From assembly GCF_013149295.1 (NCBI RefSeq), contig NZ_JABGCB010000003.1, forward strand, positions 303,524 to 367,523: 64,000 nt of DNA. Reading direction: 5' to 3'. The position numbers and the translations under genes were made by a program. The notes under the pieces were generated by a model. The model was not told the DNA's origin and made no database searches. It worked only from the letters and a program-made list of their open reading frames with translations. Positions 37,559 to 46,108 of this stretch are shown here, in pieces. Origin of the DNA: Novosphingobium sp. SG751A. GTDB taxonomy: Bacteria > Pseudomonadota > Alphaproteobacteria > Sphingomonadales > Sphingomonadaceae. Position 1 is the first letter of the stretch; each line of letters opens with the position of its first letter.

Positions 37559-38446
37559 ATGACCGAAGAAGAAAAACGACTGTCTCGCCGTTTTTATAAG
37601 GCCGAGCAGGAAGCAGGCTTTGTCGAAAAGCACGCAACCCGCACCGCCCAGACCCAAAGCGCAAGCTACAAGCTGGCTTTTCGCGACACCGAATTTCTGC
37701 TGCGCGAGGAATTGCGCCCGGTGCGCTTTCAGCTCGAACTGCTGAAAACCGAAATGCTGCTGGACGAGGCCGGGATCGGCTCGACGCTGGTGTGCTATGG
37801 CTCGGCGCGTATTCCGGCGCCTGAAAAGGTCGAGGAACGCATCGCGGCCGCCACCACGCCCGAGGAAAAGGCGATTGCCGAGCGTCTGGCGGCCAATGCC
37901 CGCTATTATGACGAGGCGCGCAAACTGGCCCGTATCGCCAGCCAGTGTGCGATCGTCGAAAAGGGCATGAGGCAATTCGTGATCTGTTCGGGCGGCGGCC
38001 CCTCGATCATGGAAGCGGCCAATCGCGGCGCATCCGAGGTGGGGGCTGAAACCATCGGGCTCAACATCGTGCTGCCCCATGAACAGGCGCCCAATCCCTA
38101 TGTCACGCCGCGCCTTGCGTTTCAGTTCCACTATTTCGCGCTGCGCAAGATGCATTTCCTGCTGCGCGCGCGGGCGGTGGCGGTGTTTCCGGGCGGGTTT
38201 GGCACGTTCGATGAATTTTTCGAACTGCTCACCCTCATTCAGACCGGCAAGATGAAGCCGATCCCGATCCTGCTGTTCGGCGGCGAATTCTGGAACCGCG
38301 TGGTCAATTTCGAGGCTCTGGTCGAGGAAGGCGTGGTCAACCGGCGCGATCTGGAACTGTTCACGCCGGTCGAAACCGCCGAGGATGCGTGGGAACACAT
38401 CACCGGCTATTACGGGATCGACTGTTTCCCCAAATTTGCCGAATGA
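37559..38446 (+). CDS. LOG family protein (TIGR00730-like nucleotide phosphoribohydrolase family)
   Basis: A 295-residue protein with an N-terminal extension of about 75 residues, then the LOG fold: LVCYGSARIPAPE, VICSGGGPSIMEAANRGASEVG and the signature VFPGGFGTFDEFFELLTLIQ (PGGxGTxxE). Relatives cleave nucleoside 5'-monophosphates such as cytokinin ribotides and were long mislabelled lysine decarboxylases. Substrate here is unknown. Its last 37 bases overlap the convergent thiD gene. Confidence 0.9.
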   Translation: MTEEEKRLSRRFYKAEQEAGFVEKHATRTAQTQSASYKLAFRDTEFLLREELRPVRFQLELLKTEMLLDEAGIGSTLVCYGSARIPAPEKVEERIAAATTPEEKAIAERLAANARYYDEARKLARIASQCAIVEKGMRQFVICSGGGPSIMEAANRGASEVGAETIGLNIVLPHEQAPNPYVTPRLAFQFHYFALRKMHFLLRARAVAVFPGGFGTFDEFFELLTLIQTGKMKPIPILLFGGEFWNRVVNFEALVEEGVVNRRDLELFTPVETAEDAWEHITGYYGIDCFPKFAE

Positions 38447-39204
38447 TCAGAGCCTGACGGCCTGATGCAAGCCTGATGCCCCAGCGGCCCATGGCCCGCG
38501 CCGAAACCCGGCGCGGCCAAAAGGGCGGCATGAACGAAATTGCCTGCGCGGGCCACTGCTTCGACCATGCTCATCCCTTGCCCCAGCCCGGTGGCAATCG
38601 CGCTGGCCAGAGTGCAGCCGGTGCCATGGGTGTGGCGGGTGTCGATACGCTCGCTGGTGAATATGAACTCGCCATCGGGAGTGTGCAGGCGGTTTTCGAT
38701 TACCGCTCCCTCGCCATGGCCGCCTTTTATCAGCAAGGCTTGCGTTTTGGCCCACACCGCTTCCTCACCGCCCAGCGCGGCCAGTTCGGGCAGATTGGGC
38801 GTGGTCAGCGCGGCCAGCGCCATCATCCGGTCAAAGGCTGCCACGGTATCGCTATCGGCCAGCAGGCCGCCGCTGGTCGCAACCATCACCGGGTCGAACA
38901 CCACCGGTGCGGCGATCCTCTCCAGTCGGTCGGCCACGATATGCGTGATCGCTGCGCTGCCCAACATGCCGATCTTGACCGCATCAACGCCAATGTCATC
39001 GATGCAGGCGTCGATCTGCGCCGCCACCATTTCGGGCGAGAGCGGCTCGACGGCAAACACGCCGAGCGTGTTCTGGGCGGTGATCGCGGTGATCGCACTC
39101 ATGCCATAGCCGCCCAGCATGGTGATGGTTTTCAGATCCGCCTGAAGCCCCGCGCCGCCGCTGCAATCCGAACCGGCGATGGTGAGAATCCGAGCTGGCT
39201 TCAT
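38410..39204 (-). CDS. thiD: hydroxymethylpyrimidine/phosphomethylpyrimidine kinase
   Basis: A 264-residue ribokinase-fold enzyme of thiamine synthesis, phosphorylating HMP and HMP-P. Seen are ILTIAGSDCSGGAGLQADLKTI at the start, FDPVMVATSGG mid-protein and the catalytic RIDTRHTHGTGCTLASAIATGLG. Its start overlaps the DUF1272 stop (ATGA). The 3' end runs 37 bases into the convergent LOG gene, so the C-terminal residues are encoded opposite LOG coding sequence. Confidence 0.95.
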   Translation of the reverse strand: MKPARILTIAGSDCSGGAGLQADLKTITMLGGYGMSAITAITAQNTLGVFAVEPLSPEMVAAQIDACIDDIGVDAVKIGMLGSAAITHIVADRLERIAAPVVFDPVMVATSGGLLADSDTVAAFDRMMALAALTTPNLPELAALGGEEAVWAKTQALLIKGGHGEGAVIENRLHTPDGEFIFTSERIDTRHTHGTGCTLASAIATGLGQGMSMVEAVARAGNFVHAALLAAPGFGAGHGPLGHQACIRPSGSDHSANLGKQSIP

Positions 39205-39425
39205 CCCTTATAGTGCCGCACCGTCGAGGGCGGGTTCTTGGCATGGTGCTTTTTCGCGCGGGTGGGGCGGTCCATCAATTCGCCGCTGCAATTGGGGCAC
39301 AGATCGTCCAGCGCCTCGGTACATTCCGCGCAAAAGGTGCATTCAAACGAGCAGATAAAGGCGCCGGGGGCCTCGGCCGGGAGATCACAGCCGCATTTTT
39401 CGCAATCGGGGCGCATTTCGAGCAT
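39201..39425 (-). CDS. DUF1272 small cysteine-rich protein
   Basis: A 74-residue protein with many cysteines in pairs: PDCEKCGCDLP, ICSFECTFCAECTEA and CPNCSGEL. This is the DUF1272 pattern, a treble zinc-ribbon-like fold of unknown function. The C terminus is basic (RAKKHHAKNPP). It is translationally coupled to thiD by a four-base overlap. Confidence 0.9.
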   Translation of the reverse strand: MLEMRPDCEKCGCDLPAEAPGAFICSFECTFCAECTEALDDLCPNCSGELMDRPTRAKKHHAKNPPSTVRHYKG

Positions 39426-39453
39426 TGTGGAGATCCAGTGGAAAATTGAGAAT

Positions 39454-39623
39454 GCGAGGGTCTAGACCCTCGCGCTCCCCTTACTGTCATTGTTGCGTCA
39501 CGGGTTCAACCTTGGCGCAACGCCGCCGCGCCGCAGGCCTTATAAACCGCTTCGCAGATCGCGCCTTCCGGCCGACTATCCAGTACCCAATTAAAGGGAT
39601 TGCAAAGGGTCGAGACCCTTTGC
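39454..39623. repeat. REP-like element: two palindromes sharing an AGGGTC-N2-GACCCT core
   Basis: GCGAGGGTC-TA-GACCCTCGC (39454-39473) and GCAAAGGGTC-GA-GACCCTTTGC (39602-39623) flank a 128-base segment between DUF1272 and the glmM end. Read on the minus strand, the segment between encodes, in one open frame up to a stop, a short peptide ending GAICEAVYKACGAAALRQG, similar in part to the GlmM tail ([12 protein letters not shown]). It looks like a dispersed repeat or gene-end remnant. The palindromes may also act as terminators. Confidence 0.55.
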
Positions 39624-39646
39624 CCGCCGGAGGCAAACTTACTGCC

Positions 39647-40987
39647 TTATGCCGCAGCCGCCTTCACCGCCTCGCAAATGGCATCCACCACCTGCTCGAC
39701 CTCGGCCGCATCATCGCCCTCGGCCATCACGCGGATGACGGGTTCGGTGCCCGAAGGCCGGATCACCAGACGCCCGCGCCCCGCCAGTTGCGCCTCGGCG
39801 TCCGCGATCACCTGCTTGACGCTTTCGGCCTCCAGCGGCTTGCCGCCCGAGAAACGCACGTTTTTCAGCAATTGCGGCACGGGGTCGAACAGGTGGAGCA
39901 ATTCGCTTGCCTTCTTGCCCGATTGCACCAGCGCCGAGAGCACCTGAAGCGCGGCCACTGTGCCGTCGCCGGTCGTGCCATGGTCAAGCATGATCATATG
40001 GCCCGACTGTTCGCCGCCGACGTTGAAACCACCTTCCTTCATGCGCTCCAGCACATAGCGGTCGCCCACCTTGGTGCGCTCCAACGTCAGGCCCAGTCCG
40101 TTCAGATAGCGCTCCAGCCCCAGGTTCGACATCACCGTGGCCACCACGCCCCCGCCGCGCAATTCGCCACGCTGGTGCAACTGCGTGCCGATCAGCGCCA
40201 TCAACTGGTCACCATCGACCGTCTGGCCCATTTCATCGACCACGATCAAACGGTCCGCATCGCCATCGAGCGCAATGCCGATGTCCGCGCCCGAGGCCAC
40301 CACGGTTTCCTTGATCAGGTCAAGGTGGGTTGAGCCGCATTTGTCGTTGATGTTCTTGCCATTGGGCGACACGCCGACCGCGATCACCTCTGCGCCCAAT
40401 TCCCAGACCGCCGAAGGGGCCACCTGATAGGCCGCGCCATTGGCGCAATCGACCACAATCTTCAGGCCATCAAGGCGGATATTGTGCGGCACCGAACCCT
40501 TGACCGCGTGAATATAGCGCCCGCGTGCGTCCTCGATGCGCCGCGCCCGCCCGATCTGGGGGCTGTCGGCCAGAGGCAGCGCCTGCCCCAGCATCGATTC
40601 GATGGCCAACTCGTCCTCGTCCGAGAGCTTGAAACCATCGGGGCCGAACAGCTTGATGCCATTGTCCTCATAGGGGTTGTGGCTGGCCGAAATCATCACG
40701 CCCACGTCGGCGCGCAATTCGCGCGTCAGCAGCGCCACGGCAGGCGTCGGCATCGGGCCCAACAGCACCACATCCATGCCCACGCTGGTGAATCCGGCCA
40801 CCATCGCGTTTTCCAGCATATAGCCTGAAAGCCGCGTATCCTTGCCGATCACCACGCGATGGCGATGCTTGCCGCGCAGGAAATGCGTACCGGCGGCCTG
40901 TCCCACCTTCATCGCGATTTCGGCTGTCATCACCCCGGCATTGGTCCGTCCGCGAATGCCATCGGTGCCGAAAAACTGTCGTCCCAT
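39647..40987 (-). CDS. glmM: phosphoglucosamine mutase
   Basis: A 446-residue alpha-D-phosphohexomutase converting glucosamine-6-P to glucosamine-1-P for peptidoglycan and LPS. Present are [16 protein letters not shown] at the start, the phosphoserine loop [20 protein letters not shown], the metal loop [15 protein letters not shown] and the sugar loop [13 protein letters not shown]. The last domain has [14 protein letters not shown]. The ATG at 40985-40987 gives the standard N terminus. Confidence 0.97.
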   Translation of the reverse strand: MGRQFFGTDGIRGRTNAGVMTAEIAMKVGQAAGTHFLRGKHRHRVVIGKDTRLSGYMLENAMVAGFTSVGMDVVLLGPMPTPAVALLTRELRADVGVMISASHNPYEDNGIKLFGPDGFKLSDEDELAIESMLGQALPLADSPQIGRARRIEDARGRYIHAVKGSVPHNIRLDGLKIVVDCANGAAYQVAPSAVWELGAEVIAVGVSPNGKNINDKCGSTHLDLIKETVVASGADIGIALDGDADRLIVVDEMGQTVDGDQLMALIGTQLHQRGELRGGGVVATVMSNLGLERYLNGLGLTLERTKVGDRYVLERMKEGGFNVGGEQSGHMIMLDHGTTGDGTVAALQVLSALVQSGKKASELLHLFDPVPQLLKNVRFSGGKPLEAESVKQVIADAEAQLAGRGRLVIRPSGTEPVIRVMAEGDDAAEVEQVVDAICEAVKAAAA

Positions 40988-41122
40988 TCGTCTGTCCCCA
41001 AACCGATCCGTCTTTTTGCGCATCGCTCATACTGTTCCGGGCATGGCACACGCAGCTTGCCTTGCTATGTGACGCGGCGAAGTTAATGTCACGCAAACAA
41101 TGGTAAACCACAGGGGCATTCG

Positions 41123-42394
41123 TTGACGGATCAGGTTGAGCAGGCGGAAAAGGGCGGTTTCAACCTGCCGGAAATCCGGGTGGCCTCGCTGGGCGCTTTG
41201 GTGGCGCTGGGGGCCGGGCTGGTGTGCGGGCTGGTGCTGTCGCGCTTTCCCGCCGCGCTGCCGGTGGTGCGGGTGATCGAGCCTTTGGGCACCTTGTGGC
41301 TCAAAGGTTTGCAGATGACGATCCTGCCGCTGGTAGTGGCGCTGCTGGTGTTGGGGCTGGTCCAGACGGCCGCCGCCGCGCGGGCAGGGGCCATGGCGCG
41401 GCGTGCGATCTTCTGGATTCTGGGCTTCTATCTGGTCAGCGGGGCGGTGGCCGTGGTGGTCATGCCGCTCTGGCTGGACATGTGGCCGATCCCCGGCGCG
41501 GCGGCGGGCGCCTTGGCGGGCAGCGCGGCGCAGAATGCCGGGCCGGTGCCGGGCCTGTCGGAATTTCTGCTGGCGGTGCTGCCCTCCAATATCGCCTCGG
41601 CGGCGGCGGGGGGCGAGATGCTGCCGGTGGTGGTGTTCTTTGCCGTTTTCGCGCTGGCCATGGGCAAATTGCCCGAGGGGCCGCGCCGCCACATGATCGG
41701 TTTTTTTGAAGCGCTGGCGGGCATCATGATGGTGATGATCGGCTGGGTGCTCTCGATCGCGCCGATCGGGGTCTTTGCGCTGGCGCTGGGGCTGGCGGTG
41801 AAGACCGGCACGGCGGCGCTGGGCGCGCTGGCGCATTATGTGATGCTGGTGGCCGGGATCGGCGGCCTGGTGCTGCTTTCGGCGCCGGTGATCGCGGTGG
41901 TGGCGGGGCGTCTGGCGCTGGGTCATTATCTGCGCTCGATGCTGCCGGTTTCGGTGGTGGCGGCGTCCACGCAAAGCTCGCTGGCCAGCCTGCCCGCGAT
42001 GCTTTCGGCCTGTTCGCGCCTTGGCATCCGTTCCTCCAGCGCGGAATTCAGCCTGCCTTTGTGCGTGGCGCTGTTCCGCGCGACGGGGCCGGCGATGAAT
42101 CTGGCGGTGGTGATCTATGTCGCCCATCTGACGGGCACGCCGCTGGGCGTTTCGGCCATGCTGGCGGGGATCGCGGTGGCCGCGCTGACCGAGCTTGGCA
42201 CGCCCTCGCTGCCCGGCTCGATCAGCTTTGTGCTGTCCATCGGCCCGGTGGCGATTGCCATGGGCGTGCCGGTGGGGCCGCTGGCGCTGTTGGTGGCGGT
42301 GGAAATGCTGCCCGATCTGATGCGCACGCTGGGCAATGTGTTCATGGACGTGGCCGTGACCAGCAGTGTGGACAGGGCCGGGCCTCAGGATTAA
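41123..42394 (+). CDS. dicarboxylate/amino acid:cation symporter (DAACS family)
   Basis: A 423-residue multi-spanning transporter. Marks of the DAACS family: early WLKGLQMTILPLVVALLVLG, the serine-rich reentrant region VVAASTQSSLASLPAMLSAC, the FRATGPAMNLAVVIYVAHL segment, and the second hairpin TELGTPSLPGS. It takes up glutamate, aspartate or C4-dicarboxylates with Na+ or H+. It uses a TTG start at 41123 with AGGGG eight bases upstream. Its last four bases overlap the convergent ecfG gene. Confidence 0.92.
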   Translation: MTDQVEQAEKGGFNLPEIRVASLGALVALGAGLVCGLVLSRFPAALPVVRVIEPLGTLWLKGLQMTILPLVVALLVLGLVQTAAAARAGAMARRAIFWILGFYLVSGAVAVVVMPLWLDMWPIPGAAAGALAGSAAQNAGPVPGLSEFLLAVLPSNIASAAAGGEMLPVVVFFAVFALAMGKLPEGPRRHMIGFFEALAGIMMVMIGWVLSIAPIGVFALALGLAVKTGTAALGALAHYVMLVAGIGGLVLLSAPVIAVVAGRLALGHYLRSMLPVSVVAASTQSSLASLPAMLSACSRLGIRSSSAEFSLPLCVALFRATGPAMNLAVVIYVAHLTGTPLGVSAMLAGIAVAALTELGTPSLPGSISFVLSIGPVAIAMGVPVGPLALLVAVEMLPDLMRTLGNVFMDVAVTSSVDRAGPQD

Positions 42395-42969
42395 TCCTTG
42401 GGCGTGATCCGGTCGAGTTCGGCCATCAGCGCGCGGCTGCTCTCGCTGGCATTGCCGCGCGTGGGGATGCGGCCTTCCTCGATCATCGCGGTTAATTGCG
42501 CGCGGCCACGGCCCACCCGGCTCTTGATTGTGCCCACCGCGCATCCGCAGATCGCGGCGGCTTCTTCATAGGAAAAGCCGCCCGCGCCCACCAGCAGCAG
42601 CGCCTCGCGCCTTTCGGCGGGCAATTCCATCAGCGCGCGCGACAGATCGGCCAGATGCAGCGGCGCCTCCTGCCCCGCGGGCGAGGTCAGGATGCGGTCG
42701 GCCACGGCCTCGTCATAATCGGCGCGAAAGCGGTTTCGCCGCATTTCGGTAAACCATGCATTGCGCAGGATCGTGAAGGTCCAGGCCCGGATCGAGGTGC
42801 CCGCCACAAAGCGCTCACGCGCCGCCCATGCGCGCAGCAGCGTGTCCTGCACCAGATCGTCGGCCAGATCGGGGCGCCCGCAAAGCCCGCGCGCAAAGGC
42901 GCGCAGATGCGGCACGACCTGAGTCAGCTCACGCTTGAAATCGGGCTGTTGGGTCTGGGACGCGCTCAT
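42391..42969 (-). CDS. ecfG: general stress response sigma factor EcfG
   Basis: A 192-residue ECF sigma factor. Sigma region 2 covers about residues 15-85 (DLVQDTLLRAWAARERFVAGTSIRAWTFTILRNAWFTEMRR) and region 4 about 105-160 (ALMELPAERREALLLVGAGGFSYEEAAAICGCAVGTIKSRVGRGR). It is the EcfG type used by alphaproteobacteria as the general stress sigma factor, held by NepR. Its ATG overlaps the nepR stop (ATGA). The 3' end overlaps the symporter gene by four bases. Confidence 0.94.
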   Translation of the reverse strand: MSASQTQQPDFKRELTQVVPHLRAFARGLCGRPDLADDLVQDTLLRAWAARERFVAGTSIRAWTFTILRNAWFTEMRRNRFRADYDEAVADRILTSPAGQEAPLHLADLSRALMELPAERREALLLVGAGGFSYEEAAAICGCAVGTIKSRVGRGRAQLTAMIEEGRIPTRGNASESSRALMAELDRITPKD

Positions 42970-43250
42970 TCGTCGTCGCGGTCGAGCCGGGACAGCAGGT
43001 CGGACAGGAAATCGGGCAGGGGTTCTTCGACCACCTGCTGATACATATCGCGCAGCGGCGCGGCCCATGGCGGCGCTTCGTCGGAGCCGCCATCTTTCTG
43101 ATCGTGTTCCCTGATTTCATCCTCGATTTCGGGCGTCGCGCCGGTTTCGTCGGAAACGACCGCCTTGGCCAGATCTTCGCCCGAACCGGGCGATCGGGCA
43201 ACAACATCGCCCGTTAAATCAGCATTGCGTGGCTTTTGCTCGCGATTCAC
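42966..43250 (-). CDS. nepR: anti-sigma factor NepR
   Basis: A 94-residue protein: a disordered acidic first half and the NepR helix pair near the C terminus, LRDMYQQVVEEPLPDFLSDLLSRLD (split here by its turn at EPLP). NepR binds EcfG and is pulled away by phosphorylated PhyR. First gene of the nepR-ecfG operon; an EcfG-type promoter lies about 65-90 bases upstream. Confidence 0.92.
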   Translation of the reverse strand: MNREQKPRNADLTGDVVARSPGSGEDLAKAVVSDETGATPEIEDEIREHDQKDGGSDEAPPWAAPLRDMYQQVVEEPLPDFLSDLLSRLDRDDE

Positions 43251-43315
43251 ATCAACCTGCCCAATTTGAGCGCCCCGCCCAATTCGCCAATCTCACATAA
43301 ACTAACTGGCACGGG

Positions 43316-43340
43316 AACGAAGCTTGCCCAGCTTGGTTCC
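43316..43340 (-). promoter_or_regulatory. EcfG-dependent promoter ahead of nepR-ecfG
   Basis: On the minus strand, GGAAC, 16 bases, CGTT: an exact match to the alphaproteobacterial general-stress promoter (GGAAC-N16/17-CGTT). It predicts autoregulation of nepR-ecfG. Confidence 0.8.
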
Positions 43341-43407
43341 CACGCGCAACCGTTTGTTGCATGATAGCGTTGCAAACTGGCACAATTGGCGGGGCAAGGG
43401 GCGGATT

Positions 43408-45099
43408 TTGGATCGAATCATCGCACATAGGGTTGGCACGCAAGGCTGGTATGAACGCATGCCGCGCGCGTTGCCGATAGCCGGTTTTGTGCTCGCGATG
43501 CTGGCTACTCTGCTCTACGCCTATACCACCGAACGCACCGAAAATCGTCAGCGCCGACAACAGGCCCGCGCCGCAGCCAGTGTGGTGGGGGCCTCGCTGG
43601 GGCGGCGGGTCAATGCGCATACGGCCTATCTGCGCGCGACGGCGCTGTTGCTGGAAAAGCGCAATGATATGACGCAGGCCGCATTTATCGCGCTGTCGCA
43701 GGAATTGTCGGGTGACGATGAATATCGCGGTTCCGAGGGTATCAGTTGGGCCGAGGCGATCACGCCGGGCCAGATCCCCGCCTTTGAGGCCGCGCGCCGC
43801 GCGGAGGGGATGACGAATTTCACCGTCCATCCCGCCCCCGCGCCGGGCGCGCGGGTTTTGATGCCGGTCACCTATCTGGGCGATCCCACGCCGCGTCGTC
43901 GCCTGTCCTATGGCTATGACATGTATTCCGAAATCCAGCGCCGCACCGCCATCGACCGGGCCGAGCATGAAAAGCGGCCCATCGCCACCGGCCCGATCCG
44001 GCTGGAAATGGACCGGGGGCGGCCTGCATGGCCCGGTTTTCTGATCTATATGCCGCTGTTTGATAAAGGGACGGGGCGGATACGCGGCGTTCTGGGCGCG
44101 CCTTTCAATGCTCAGGTCTTTTTGCAATCGGTGATCGAACTGGAGCCGGTGAATGATTTTGCCGTGTCGCTCTATGATGGTGCGGTGCGGCCCGATCGCC
44201 TGTTGGCGCAGGTGGGGCCGGCGAGGGGCGGGGACGGGGCCAAGGATGGGCAGGTGCAGATGCCGGTGATGGTGGCGCATCGCCCGATGGTGCTGGTGGT
44301 CAGCCCGCCTGCGGCGCCCGGCCTGTCCAAGGTGGCGATCATCACGCTGGCGCTGGGGTCGGTGGTGGCCGGGCTGCTGGCGGGGATGGCATGGCTGGTC
44401 GCGCGGCAGGCTTCTGAGGATCGCGCCTCTTTGGCATGGCTGCGCGAACAGGCCTCGATCCGCGGTGTTTTGAGCCGCGAGTTGAACCACCGGGTCAAGA
44501 ACACGCTGGCCAATGTGCTCTCGATCATCGCCCTGACTCGGCGGCGGAATCGTGATCCGTCATCGCCTGCGCTCAATGAATTTGCCGACGCGCTGGAAGG
44601 GCGCATCAGGGCGCTTTCGGCAACGCATGATCTGCTGATCGCCAGCAATTGGGGCACTACCCCCTTGCGCGGCGTGATCGAGGCGGAACTGGCGCCCTAT
44701 GCGCGGGGGGATACGGTGATGCTCGAAGGGCCGGACGTTGAACTGGCACCCAATGATGCGCTCTCGTTGGGGCTGGCGATGCATGAATTGGCCACCAATG
44801 CCAGCAAATATGGCGCGCTATCGGTGGAAGGGGCGTGTGTCTGTATTCGCTGGGCGCTCTATGGCGCAGACCGGGTTCGGGTCAATTGGGAGGAGTGCGG
44901 CGGCCCGCCGGTGCCGCAGCAGCGCCAGCGCGGCTTTGGCACCGAATTGATCGAGCGCATTCTGGCCCATGAGCTGGGCGAGCGGTTCGAACTGGTCTTT
45001 GCCCGCGAGGGGGTGCGCTGCGAGATGCTGCTGCCCTTGCGTTCGCCCGCCATGTTCAAGATGCGGGCGAAACGTGGGGAAGGCGCCGATCAGCTCTGA
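43408..45099 (+). CDS. CHASE-domain HWE-family sensor histidine kinase
   Basis: About 563 residues from a TTG at 43408 (AAGGGG eight bases upstream); starts upstream (TTG 43324) or downstream (ATG 43459) are possible. A membrane span (LPIAGFVLAMLATLLYAYTT) leads into a periplasmic CHASE domain with YRGSEGISWAEAITPGQ and a second span near LALGSVVAGLLAGMAWLVA. The kinase core is of the HWE/HisKA_2 type: phospho-acceptor LSRELNHRVKNTLANVLS and N-box LGLAMHELATNASKYGALS. Encoded between nepR-ecfG and phyR, it is a likely input kinase for PhyR. Confidence 0.88.
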   Translation: MDRIIAHRVGTQGWYERMPRALPIAGFVLAMLATLLYAYTTERTENRQRRQQARAAASVVGASLGRRVNAHTAYLRATALLLEKRNDMTQAAFIALSQELSGDDEYRGSEGISWAEAITPGQIPAFEAARRAEGMTNFTVHPAPAPGARVLMPVTYLGDPTPRRRLSYGYDMYSEIQRRTAIDRAEHEKRPIATGPIRLEMDRGRPAWPGFLIYMPLFDKGTGRIRGVLGAPFNAQVFLQSVIELEPVNDFAVSLYDGAVRPDRLLAQVGPARGGDGAKDGQVQMPVMVAHRPMVLVVSPPAAPGLSKVAIITLALGSVVAGLLAGMAWLVARQASEDRASLAWLREQASIRGVLSRELNHRVKNTLANVLSIIALTRRRNRDPSSPALNEFADALEGRIRALSATHDLLIASNWGTTPLRGVIEAELAPYARGDTVMLEGPDVELAPNDALSLGLAMHELATNASKYGALSVEGACVCIRWALYGADRVRVNWEECGGPPVPQQRQRGFGTELIERILAHELGERFELVFAREGVRCEMLLPLRSPAMFKMRAKRGEGADQL

Positions 45100-45854
45100 C
45101 GGAAGAACAGCGCCTGCGCCATGGCCGCCTGTACGGCATCCTCGCGAAAGGGTTTGGTGATCAGCCAGGTCGGCTCCGGCCCGTTGCCGGTCAGCAGTCT
45201 TTCGGGAAAGGCGGTGATGAAGATCACCGGCACATCGGCCACGGCCAGCAGATCGGCCACGGCATCCAGCCCGGATGATCCGTCGGCCAGTTGAATGTCG
45301 GCCAGCACCAGTCCCGGCACGCCCTGCGCCACCAGTTTCTGCGCCTGTGTGCGCGTGGCGGCTGTGCCGAAAATACTGTGGCCCATGCTGGTGACCAGCG
45401 TTTCAAGCTGCATCGCGATCAGCGGTTCATCCTCGATCACCAGCACGCTGGTCGCGCTGTCGCGAGCGATGTCGGCCACCGCACCGCGCGCGAGATCGGC
45501 GGTTTCCTCGGGCGTCAGGCCAAGAATTTGCGCAGCCTGCGATGGGGTGAAATCCTCGATCGTGGTCAGCAACAGCGCCTGACGGGCCAGTGGGGCGATC
45601 CGGCCCAGCCGCAGATCGGCGGGTGCGCGTGCAGGGGAAAGCGCGGGGGCGTCCTGGGTGATGAACAGATCGGAAAAGGCGCGATAGAGCGGCAGGCGTC
45701 CCCCACCCAGCCGCGCGCGCAAGTCGGGCTCGGCCAGCGCGCTTTCCAGCAGGCGGCGCACCAGACCATCGCCCGTCTGCTGATCCCCGGTCAGCGCGCG
45801 CGCATAGCGCCGGAGAAAGGGCAAATGCGATGCGATTTCAGTTCCCAAAGGCAT
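45090..45854 (-). CDS. phyR: general stress response regulator PhyR
   Basis: A 254-residue anti-anti-sigma response regulator. The N-terminal half mimics an EcfG sigma factor (FLRRYARALTGDQQTGDGLVRRLLES and ALLLTTIEDFTPSQAAQILGLTPEET). The C-terminal half is a receiver: acidic pair in VIEDEPLIA, phospho-acceptor Asp in VLADIQLADG, and the Lys in LITKPF. Phosphorylated PhyR sequesters NepR and frees EcfG. The ATG at 45852-45854 (MPLGTEIASHLP) fits the family; it overlaps the histidine kinase 3' end by ten bases in convergent orientation. Confidence 0.95.
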   Translation of the reverse strand: MPLGTEIASHLPFLRRYARALTGDQQTGDGLVRRLLESALAEPDLRARLGGGRLPLYRAFSDLFITQDAPALSPARAPADLRLGRIAPLARQALLLTTIEDFTPSQAAQILGLTPEETADLARGAVADIARDSATSVLVIEDEPLIAMQLETLVTSMGHSIFGTAATRTQAQKLVAQGVPGLVLADIQLADGSSGLDAVADLLAVADVPVIFITAFPERLLTGNGPEPTWLITKPFREDAVQAAMAQALFFRQS

Positions 45855-46060
45855 ATTGACCCTCAACCAGCGGCAGGTGCCCGTCTTTTCCAATACATAG
45901 AGCGGATTGGACAGCCTTGCATCCTAGCAATTGCGATCATTTGCGCCATGGCGAAAATAATTTTCAAAAAGGCGGGAACCAAATTTTGCGACGTGAGTTT
46001 TCCCTTTGTCACCGTTGCAGACCCCCCTCCCGTCCTAGCGCGGCGGTGGCGCGATCCCGT

Positions 46061-46094
46061 GAAGGCCCTTGCTCCCCCCAGAGCAAGGGCCTTC
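46061..46094. terminator. long hairpin after the acetyltransferase-like gene
   Basis: A perfect 14-base-pair stem (GAAGGCCCTTGCTC / GAGCAAGGGCCTTC) with a CCCCCA loop, 14 bases beyond the stop of the gene at 46109. No T-run on the minus strand. The remaining gap to phyR (45855-46060) shows no gene. Confidence 0.7.
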
Positions 46095-46108
46095 TAATTT
46101 CTGCCGGG

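Noticed and set aside
41027..42544. 505-residue minus-strand open frame opposite the DAACS symporter
   Set aside because: His/Arg/Gln-rich product typical of a high-GC antisense frame; the symporter on the other strand is well supported.
43306..43325. TGGCACG start that looks like a sigma-54 -24 element
   Set aside because: The required TTGC -12 element at the fixed spacing is absent (CGAA instead).
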